Part shown: positions 46,224 to 55,500 of the stretch, in pieces | Position numbering within the stretch: the stretch's first letter is position 1 | How the letters are laid out: each line of letters starts with the position of its first letter | Assembly (NCBI GenBank): GCA_018268465.1 | Contig: JAFDWN010000051.1 | Location: 54,223 to 118,222 of the forward strand | Reading direction: 5' to 3' | DNA length: 64,000 nt | Origin: Actinomycetota bacterium | GTDB taxonomy: Bacteria > Actinomycetota > Actinomycetes > Mycobacteriales > Mycobacteriaceae | Program-made: the position numbers and the translations under genes | Notes under the pieces: model-generated | Database searches by the model: none | Told to the model about the DNA's origin: nothing | Seen by the model: only the letters and a program-made list of their open reading frames with translations

Positions 46224-49200
46224 GTGCCAGACCTCACGAGAACCACCGGATTCCACGATCTGCTGCTGGCCGAGTCGGTGCTGACCATCTCGCCCGCGCA
46301 TTGGGATACGCAGTTCACCTACACATTCCACAACTTCTCGCACCCCTTCGTCGGCGACCTCATCGCCAAGGTGAACACCGAATCGGTCGAGGCGATGCTC
46401 GACCCGGCGTGGCTGGCGGCGCTGAGCACACCCGATCCCGGCACCCACCCCGACGGTGACTACTTCCGCGCGCTGTACCAGCCGCGCAGCAGCAACCTCG
46501 TGCAGGTCCGATCGTTCCGCCAGGAGATCGACGTCTCGCCGCACGGCGCCTACGCGGGCTACAACTGGGAGCTGCTCTTCCACCTGCCGCTGACCATCGC
46601 CGTGCAGCTGAGCAAGGCCAGGCGGTTCGCCGAGGCGCAACGGTGGTTCCACGTCGTCTTCGACCCGACGTGCACCGACACCCAGATTGCGCCGCCGGCC
46701 CGGTTCTGGAAGTTCCTGGCGTTCCGCGCGGGCGGCCCGCCCGGGCGGATCGACGAGCTGCTGACACTACTGAGCCGGCCGCCCGACGAGCTGACCCCCG
46801 ACGAACAGCAGGCCCGGACCGACGTCCTCAACGGCTACCGGGCGATTCTCGACACGCCGTTCCAGCCGCACGCCGTCGCCCGCACCCGCCACATCGCCTA
46901 CCAGTACAGCGTCGTGATGAAGTACCTGGACAACCTGATCGCGTGGGGGGACGACCTGTTCCAGCAGGACACCGTCGAATCGATCAACGAGGCAAGCCAG
47001 CGATACGTGCTGGCGGCCAACCTGCTCGGCCCGCGGCCGCAACGTGTTCCGCCCCGTGGCGCCGTCGCCCCGAAAACGTTCGCGGACCTCAAGGCCGCGG
47101 GTCTGGACCCGATGGCCAACGCGCTGGTCGAGTTGGAGAGCCACTTCCCGTTCAATGCCGGTCCCGTCGCGCCCGGCGGCCCTGGCGACGATGCGGCCGC
47201 CGCCGCCCTGTACGGAATCGGGAGCACCCTCTACTTCTGTGTGCCGCGCAACCCGAACCTGCTGATGTACTGGGACACCGTCGCCGACCGGCTGTTCAAG
47301 ATCCGGCACTGCATGAACATCGCCGGCGTGGTGCGCCCGCTGGCGCTGTTCGACCCGCCCATCGACCCCGGCCTGCTCGTCAAGGCCGGTGCCGCGGGCG
47401 TGGATCTCAGCACCCCGCTCAGCGGCCTGACCCAGCCGGTGGGGCCGCTGCGGGCGCTGCCGATGATCCAGAAGGCGCTCGAATTGTGCGCCCAGGTACG
47501 CGATCTCGGTTCCGCCCTGTTGTCGGCGCAGGAGAAGGGTGACGCCGAGGCGTTGGCCAGGGTTCGGCAGCGCCACGAGATCCAGATCCAGCAGATGACC
47601 CAGGACGCCCGCTTCGTGCAGTGGAAGCAGGCGCAGGAGGCCACCGAGGCGCTGGTGCGCAGCCGCGCCGGGGTGCTCGAGCGTTACCGCCACTACCGCC
47701 GCCTGCTGGGGCTCGCCGACAGCGACGTGTCCGCCGTGCTGACCGTCGACCGCCGCGAACTGACCGAGGACAACTTCGACGACGCCTACCAACAACTCGT
47801 CGGGCAGTACGGCCAGGTGACCGCCGAGCAGAGCTATCCGCCGCTCGTCACCGCGCCCGAAGCGGCCGCCGATCTGGTCGCGCTGACGTTGCAGACCGGG
47901 AATCTGCACCTGAACCTCAGCGAGTTCCTCGACCTCAACGTGCTGGGGCCGGCCGGCCTGGTGCTGCGCGCTCTGGCTGGCAGCGTGGACGTCACGACGG
48001 CTGCGCTGTCGATGCTGCCCGACGCGTACCTCGACGCTCTGCCCATGGGGGTCGGGGGACACACCCAGGCCGGCGGCGGCGAAACCCTCTCCCGCTCGGG
48101 TCGGTCGACCGCGGGCGCACTCGGCACCGCCGCGCTGATCTCCGAGTTCGCGGCGGGGTATGCGGCCAAAGTCGGTTCCTACCAGCGCCGCACCGACGAA
48201 TGGATCCTGGGACACAACCAGGCCGCCAACGACCTCGGCGCCATCGGCAGGCAGATCCTCGCCTCGCTGATCGCCGAGCAGATCGCCCACCACGACTACG
48301 ACACCGTCAAACAGCAGGTGGTCTGCGCGCAGGAGGTCGATCAGCTGCTGCACGACAAGTTCTCCGACCAGGACCTGTACCTGTGGATGCAGGGTGAGAT
48401 CTCCCGGCTGTACTACCAGTGGTACCGCTTGGCCTTCGACACCGCGCGGCGCGCCGAGCGGACCATGAAACAAGAGCTGATGCGCCCCGAACTCGACGCG
48501 CAGGACTTCGTCCAGTTCAACTACTGGGACGGCGGCCGAAAGGGTCTGCTCGCCGGCGAGGCGTTGCACCTCGACGTCAAACGCATGGAAATCGCCTACC
48601 ACGACAACAACAAACGCGAACTGGAGCTCGTCAGTCATGTGTCGCTGCGCCAGCTCGACCCTGTCGCACTGCTCGCGCTGCGCGCCGCCGGATCCTGCAC
48701 GGTCACCGTGCCCGAGTGGCTGTTCGACCGCGACTGCCCCGGACATTACCTGCGGCGCATCAAGTCGGTGGCGGTGTCGATCCCGTCGGTCGTCGGCCCC
48801 TACGCCGGCGTCAACTGCACATTGTCACTGCTGCGCAGCACCGTGCGGGTGTCCGCGGCGCTCGCCGACGGCGCGTACCCGCGTCAAGGTGCTGACGACC
48901 CCCGATTCGTCGACCTCGTCGGGGCCCAGCCGTCGATCGTGACCAGTACCGCCGTCGCCGACACCGGGATGTTCGAGGCCGGCCTGCACGAGGAACGATT
49001 CCTGCCGTTCGAGGGTGCGGGTGCGGAGAGCACGTGGAAAATCGAACTGCCCACCGGCTATCCGACTTTCGACTACTCGACGATCTCCGACGTGATCCTG
49101 CACCTGCGTTACACGGCACGGCGCGGCGTGGATGCGGCGAAGGTCGACGGCGCGCTGCGCGATCTGCTGGCACGCGCCGGGCAAACCGGGCTGGCACTGA

Positions 49201-49517
49201 TGGTCGGCCTGCGCCACGACCTCGCCGACGAATGGCAAGAATTCATCACCGGCACAGATGATTTCAGCGCGACAGTCGACAGGACGCTGTTCCCCTACTT
49301 CACCCAGTCCAGACCCGTCACCATCGTGAGCCTGCAACTCTACGGAGCCGACGTGTCACGCCCGCGCACCATCGGCGATCCGGCGGCGGCGACCAGTGCG
49401 CTGGCGGCGTCGGGGGCGTTCGCCGTCGACGCCGCGGCCGACCCGCCCGGTCCCGGCGCCGTGCTCACGCGGTCTGCGGACGCTGATGTGTTCCTGGTCG
49501 TGCGTTACACGCTGTAG
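46224..49517 (+). CDS. Tc toxin complex TcA subunit, part 2 (pore and TcB-binding)
   Basis: A 1097-aa protein that supplies the C-terminal half of TcA. It has long alpha-helical stretches (about 420-760) expected for the translocation channel, RLYYQWYRLAFDTARRAERTMKQEL near residue 730, and the TcB-binding domain from about 760 (GEALHLDVKRMEIAYHDNNKRELELVSHVSLRQLDP, then IKSVAVSIPSVVGPYAGVNCTLSLL and FEGAGAESTWKIELP). GTG at 46224 follows GGAAAGG. Split TcA pairs are known, for example YenA1/YenA2 and TcaA/TcaB, so the break is natural, not a frameshift; the upstream protein ends cleanly before it. Confidence 0.9.
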   Translation: MPDLTRTTGFHDLLLAESVLTISPAHWDTQFTYTFHNFSHPFVGDLIAKVNTESVEAMLDPAWLAALSTPDPGTHPDGDYFRALYQPRSSNLVQVRSFRQEIDVSPHGAYAGYNWELLFHLPLTIAVQLSKARRFAEAQRWFHVVFDPTCTDTQIAPPARFWKFLAFRAGGPPGRIDELLTLLSRPPDELTPDEQQARTDVLNGYRAILDTPFQPHAVARTRHIAYQYSVVMKYLDNLIAWGDDLFQQDTVESINEASQRYVLAANLLGPRPQRVPPRGAVAPKTFADLKAAGLDPMANALVELESHFPFNAGPVAPGGPGDDAAAAALYGIGSTLYFCVPRNPNLLMYWDTVADRLFKIRHCMNIAGVVRPLALFDPPIDPGLLVKAGAAGVDLSTPLSGLTQPVGPLRALPMIQKALELCAQVRDLGSALLSAQEKGDAEALARVRQRHEIQIQQMTQDARFVQWKQAQEATEALVRSRAGVLERYRHYRRLLGLADSDVSAVLTVDRRELTEDNFDDAYQQLVGQYGQVTAEQSYPPLVTAPEAAADLVALTLQTGNLHLNLSEFLDLNVLGPAGLVLRALAGSVDVTTAALSMLPDAYLDALPMGVGGHTQAGGGETLSRSGRSTAGALGTAALISEFAAGYAAKVGSYQRRTDEWILGHNQAANDLGAIGRQILASLIAEQIAHHDYDTVKQQVVCAQEVDQLLHDKFSDQDLYLWMQGEISRLYYQWYRLAFDTARRAERTMKQELMRPELDAQDFVQFNYWDGGRKGLLAGEALHLDVKRMEIAYHDNNKRELELVSHVSLRQLDPVALLALRAAGSCTVTVPEWLFDRDCPGHYLRRIKSVAVSIPSVVGPYAGVNCTLSLLRSTVRVSAALADGAYPRQGADDPRFVDLVGAQPSIVTSTAVADTGMFEAGLHEERFLPFEGAGAESTWKIELPTGYPTFDYSTISDVILHLRYTARRGVDAAKVDGALRDLLARAGQTGLALMVGLRHDLADEWQEFITGTDDFSATVDRTLFPYFTQSRPVTIVSLQLYGADVSRPRTIGDPAAATSALAASGAFAVDAAADPPGPGAVLTRSADADVFLVVRYTL

Positions 49518-49520
49518 ACC

Positions 49521-52500
49521 ATGGCCGAGCAGCAGGGTCCACCGTCGATATCGCTGCCCAAGGGCGGCGGCGCCATCCGCGGTCTGGGTGAGAAGTTCGC
49601 GGCAAACCCCGTCACGGGCACCGGGTCGCTGACCGTCCCGCTGCCGCTCTCACCCGGCCGAGGCGGGGCTGCACCGCAGCTGACGCTGTCCTACGACACC
49701 GGCTCGGGCAACGGGCCTTTCGGCGTCGGCTGGGCGTTATCCCTGCCCGCGATCACCCGCAAGACCGACAAGGGACTGCCGCGTTACCTCGACGGTGACG
49801 AATCCGACGTCTTCGTCCTGTCCGGGGCCGAGGACCTCGTCCCCGGTGCCGAACACCGTCGCACTGTCGAGGTGGACGGCGTCGCGCAGAGTTATGTGAT
49901 CCGTCGTTACCGGCCCCGGATCGAGGGTCTGTTCGCACGTATCGAACGCTGGACCCGCAGTGACGGAGACGTGCACTGGCGCTCGATCTCGCGAGACAAT
50001 CTGCTCAGCATCTATGGTGCCGACATCCGGTCACGGATCGCCGATCCGCAACGCCCCGAGCACGTCTTCAGCTGGCTGATCTGCGAAACCCGAGATGACA
50101 AGGGCAACGCCGTAGGCTACGAATACAAGGCCGAGGACGGGATGGGCGTGGACCTCAGCCGCCCCCACGAACGCCATCGGGGCGAACCGGGTGATCCCCG
50201 TCGCGCCGCGAACCGCTACCCCAAGCGGGTTCGGTACGGCAACCGGGTGCCGCTCCTCGACGAATCCGGCGGCAGGACCGAACAACCGGCGGGAACGTTC
50301 GAGGCGATGTTCGAGGTCGTATTCGACTACGGCGAGCACGATCCCCACATGCCCGGCCCCTCCGAGGACGCGCCGTGGCCGCAGCGGCCGGACCCGTTCT
50401 CGAACTATCGGGCGGGTTTCGAGGTGCGTACCAACCGGCTGTGCCGGCGGGCCCTGATGTTCCACCACTTTCCCGACGAGGCCGGCGTAGGCGCCGACTG
50501 CCTGGTGCGGGCCACCGAATTCGATCACTCGGCGCAGCCCAACGGCTACTCGATGCTCGTCGCCGTCCGGCAGACGGGGTTCCGCCGCGACCCAGCCGGC
50601 GGGTATGTGTCGAAATCGATGCCACCGCTGGAGTTCACCTACACCGCGCCGGAGACGCACGACCACGTGACGGAGGTGGACCCCGAGAGCCTGCGCAATC
50701 TACCGGCCGGGCTGGACGGCGACACCTACCGCTGGGTGGACCTGCACGGCGACGGCCTGCCCGGAATCCTCACCCATCAGGGTGGAAGCTGGTTCTACAA
50801 GCGCAATCTCAGCCCGCTGACCGGGTTGTCGGCGCGGTTCGGGCCGGCCGAACCCGTCGCCCTGATGCCCAGCCTCGCCGACCGCGGTGAGTTCCTGGAC
50901 CTGGCCGGCGACGGCACCCCGGATCTGGTCGTCCTGTCGGGCGCGACGCCGGGATTCTACGAGCACGACGCGGGATACGGATGGAAACCCTTTCGTCCCT
51001 TCCCATCCCGGGTGAACCGCAATCTCGACGACGCGGCGGTACGGATCGTCGACCTCGACGGTGACGGATTGGCCGACATCCTCGCCGACGAGGACACCGC
51101 GTTCGAGTGGTATCCCTCACTGGGCGAACAGGGGTTCGGTCCGGCGCGGCGGACCCCGAAGGGGGGCGACGAGGAGCAGGGCCCCAGGCTCGCCCTTGCG
51201 GAGGCGAGCGAGTCGATCCACCTCGCCGACCTCACCGGCGACGGCCTGAGCGATCTGGTGCGCATCCGCAACGACGAGGTCTGCTACTGGCCCAACCTCG
51301 GCTACGGCCGCTTCGGCGCGAAGGTGGTCATGGACGACGCGCCCAGATTCGGCAGCGCATGCGATTTCGATCCCGCCCGCATCCGGCTCGCCGACATCGA
51401 CGGCAGCGGCACCACCGACATCGTCTACCTGCACCGAGACGGAATCCGCCTGTATTTCAACCAGTCCGGCAACGGTTGGAGTCCGGCGCGCACGCTGCGT
51501 TCGCTGCCGCCCGCCGACGACTTCACGCGCGTCGCCGCGGTGGATCTGCTGGGCAACGGCACCGCCTGTCTGGTGTGGTCCACAACGCTGCCCGCCGACG
51601 CGCGCACACCCATGCGTTACATCGACCTCATGGGTGGCCAGAAGCCGCACCTGCTCGTGCGCATCGACAACAATCTGGGCGCGGAAAGCCTGGTGAGCTA
51701 TGCGGCATCGACCGCGTTCTGTCTCGCTGACGCGCGCGCAGGCCGCCCCTGGCCGACGCGGCTGCCGTTCCCGGTGCATGTCGTCGAGCGGGTGGAAGCC
51801 GTCGACCACATCGGCCGTACCCGGTTCGTCACACGGTTCGCCTACCACGACGGCTATTTCGACGGCGTCGAACGCGAGTTCCGCGGCTTCGGCATGGTCG
51901 AGCGCATCGACACCGAGGAGTTCGGCACGATCGGCACCGACGTACCACCGGTGCTGACCAAAACGTGGACGCACACCGGCGCAATGGTCAACCCGTCCAA
52001 TAGCTCCGGTTACTACCGTGAGCCGGGCCTCGGCGACGAGGAATCGGGTGTCCGGCTGCTGCCCGACACTATTCTGCCGGCCGGTCTCACGCTCGCCGAG
52101 CGCCGCGAAGCGGCACGCGCGCTGAAGGGGCTCATGCTGCGCCAGGAGGTGTACGGACTGGACCGCACCGCGAAGGCCGAAACCCCCTACAGTGTCACCG
52201 AACAGAACTTCACCGTGGCGATGCTGCAGCCCCGCGCCGACAACCGGCACGCGGTGTTCCACACCCATCCGCGCGAATCGCTGGTCTTCCACTACGAGCG
52301 TGACGCCGCCGACCCGCGCATCCAGCACACGATGACCCTGCGCTGCGACGACTACGGCAATGTGCTGGCCACCGCGGCGATCGGCTACGGCCGTCGCACC
52401 GATGCGCCGGGACTGGCCCTGCTCGACGCGCCCGACGCCGCCAAACAGACCGGGACGATCTGCACCTACACCGAGAACGACGTCACCAACCTCGTGGATT

Positions 52501-55500
52501 CCCAGGACTATTACCGGACTCCGCTGACGAGCGAATCCCGCAGCTACGAGATCAGCGGGGTGCACCCGGCCGGCGGTACGCGGTTCCGCCACGACGAGTG
52601 GGCGAGCGGGGCGCTTGTGGCGTCGGCGGCAGAGATCGCCTACGAGTCGACCGCGGACCCCGCCACACCGCAGAAACGGCTGCTCGAACGGGTGCGCACC
52701 GTGTACCGATCGGACGATCTGGCCATGTTCTTGCCGGCGGGCACGCTGCAGGCGCTGGCACTGCCCGGCGAGCAGTACCGTCTCGCGCTGACCCCGGGGC
52801 TGGTCGCGCAGTTCCTGGCGCCGAAATTCGGCGAACTCGGCATAGGTCCCGCCGACGTGCTCGGTGCCGCAGGTGGCGCCGGCGCCGGTTACGTCGACCT
52901 GGACGGCGACGGCCACTGGTGGGTGCCGTCTGGCCGGGTGTATTTCTCACCGGCCGCCGGCGAGCCGGCACCGTCCGAACTCGCCCGCGCGCGAGCGCAT
53001 TTCTTCCTGCCCAGGCGGTACCGCGACCCGTTCCACACCGCCGCGGCCGCCACCGAGACCGTCGTCGACTACGACGCGTACGACCTCCTCATCGCCGAGA
53101 CCCGCGACGCGCTCGGCGCCCGCGTGACGGCGGGGCAGCGGCTGGCCAGCGGTGCCACCGACCGCCCGGGCAACGACTACCGGCTGCTCGGCCCCGTCCT
53201 GGTCACCGATCCCAATCGCAATCGCAGCGCGGTCACCTATGACGCGCTCGGACTTGTCGCGGGAACCGCGGTGATGGGGAAAGCCGAAGACACACAGGGA
53301 GATACGCTCACCGGATTGCGGATCGACCTGGGCGCCGACGATATCGACGCCTTCCACGACGCAGACGACCCCCACGTCCTCGCCGCAACCCTCCTCGACG
53401 GCGCCAGCACCCGATTCGTCTACGACCTCGACCGATTCCGCCGGTCGCGGCAGCAGTGGCCCACCGACCCCGACCGCTGGCTGCCGCCGTTGGCGGCGAC
53501 GATCGTGCGCGAAACCCACCGCGGCGAACCGGTTCCGCCAGGCGGTGCGAGGGTGCAGATCGACGTCACGTTCTCCGACGGCTTCGGCAGGGAGATCCAG
53601 CGCAAGACACAGGCCGAACCCGGCGCGGCGGGGCCGCGCTGGGTGGGTAGCGGCTGGACGGTTTTCAACAACAAGGCCAAACCCGTCCGGCAGTACGAGC
53701 CGTTCTTCTCGGGCACCCACCGGTTCGAGTTCGGCGCCGTGGTCGGGGTGAGCCGGCTGCTGTGCTATGACCCGCTGGGCCGTGTGGTGGCGGTGCTGCA
53801 CCCAAATCAGGTGTGGGAGAAGGCGATCGTCGGTCCTTGGCGCACCGAGAATTGGGACGTCAATGACACCGTGGTAATCCCCGACCCCGCGGCGGACCCC
53901 GACGTCGGGGATTTCTTCCGCAGGCTGCCCGACACGGAGTACCGCCCCGGCTGGCTGGCGGCGCGGGCGAACGGTGCACTGGGGCAACAGGAACAGGCGG
54001 CTGCGGCCAAGGCGGCCGCACATGCGGGCACTCCCGACGTGTCGTACGCGGACACTCTCGGGCGCGTCTTCCTCACCGTCGCCCACAACGCCTTCGAACG
54101 TGGCGGTGTCCTCGTCGAGGAACGCTATGCCAGCCGGGTCGAACTCGACGTGAAAGGCAATGCCCGCGCGGTCCGTGACGCGATGGCGGACGGTGCCGGC
54201 CGGGTCGTCACCCGCTACGACCTGGACGTACTGGGGCAACGGATCCACCAGTCCGGGATGGAGGCGGGGGAGCGGTGGCTGCTCAACGATGTCACCGGCA
54301 AACCGCTCTACGGATGGGACAGCCGGGGCCACTGTGCCCGAACGGCTTACGATCCGCTGCGCCGGACCGCCGACTCGTTCCTGAGGGCGGGGGCAGGCCC
54401 CGAGATCCTGCTCGCCCGCAGCGTGTACGGCGACACCCGCACCGATCCCGAACCGGACAACCTGCGCGGCAAGGTCGTCGAACTCTACGACCAGACCGGG
54501 GTACTCGTCACCGAACGCTGCGATTTCAAGGGCAACGTGCTGCGCAACCGGCGGACCCTGGCCCGGGATTACAAGTCCACGCTGGACTGGGCGGGTGCGG
54601 TCGAGTTGGAGGACGAGAGCTTCGTGGCCGCGATGCGCTACGACGCACTCAACCGCCCCGTCCAGATGACGCCGCCGCACAGCGACCGGCCGGGCAGCCG
54701 CGTCACCGTGATCGCACCCGTCTACAACGAGGCCAGGCTGCTCGGCCAGCTGCACGCCTGGCTGGACCTGGACAGCGAACCGGCCGGGCCGCTCGACCCG
54801 GCCGGTGCCACCCTGCACGCGATCACCGCCGCCGGGTACAACGCCAAAGGGCAGCGGGAGTCGGTCGGATACGGCAACGGCGTGACTACCGCCTATTCGT
54901 ACGATCCCATGACGTTCCGCCTCACCCGGGCGGTGACCACCCGGGACGCTGACAGCGCGACACTGCAGGACCTGGCATACACCTACGACCCGGTCGGCAA
55001 CATCACCCACATCGCCGACGCCGCCCAGCAGGCCGTGTTCTTCAGAAACCAGCGCGTCACACCGAGTTCGGACTACACCTACGACGCCGTCTACCGCCTG
55101 ATCGGGGCCACCGGGCGTGAACACCTAGGCCAGGCGGGCGGCTCCCCGGTGCCGTTCACCGCCGACGACGCGGCGCGCCGCGGGCTGCCGCAGCCCGGCG
55201 ACGGCAGCGCGATGAGCGGCTACCTCGAACGCTACTTCTACGACGCGGCAGGCAATTTCACCGCCGTCACGCACACGTCGACCGACCCGGCCGCGCCGGG
55301 CTGGACGGCCACCTTCGGCTACGACGAACCGAGCATGGTCGAACCCGCCAGCCGCAGCAACCGCCTCACGTCCGTCACCACCGGCGGGGTCACCGAAACC
55401 CACACCTACGACGCGCACGGCAACACCACGTCGATGCCCCACCTGACCGTCATGGCCTGGGACCACCGCGACCAGTTGCGGGCGACATCGCGCCAAGGGG

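Noticed and set aside
46198-46230. Frameshift joining the two TcA parts into one gene
   Set aside because: The first protein ends with a clear stop, and a ribosome binding site (GGAAAGG) precedes the second start; split TcA subunits are known.
46767-48746. Minus-strand open frame (659 codons) antisense to TcA part 2
   Set aside because: Low-complexity composition and no family motif; shadow frame.
52947-55124. Long minus-strand open frame antisense to the TcB-TcC fusion
   Set aside because: Same reason: third-position GC bias keeps the opposite frame open, and the protein shows no recognisable features.
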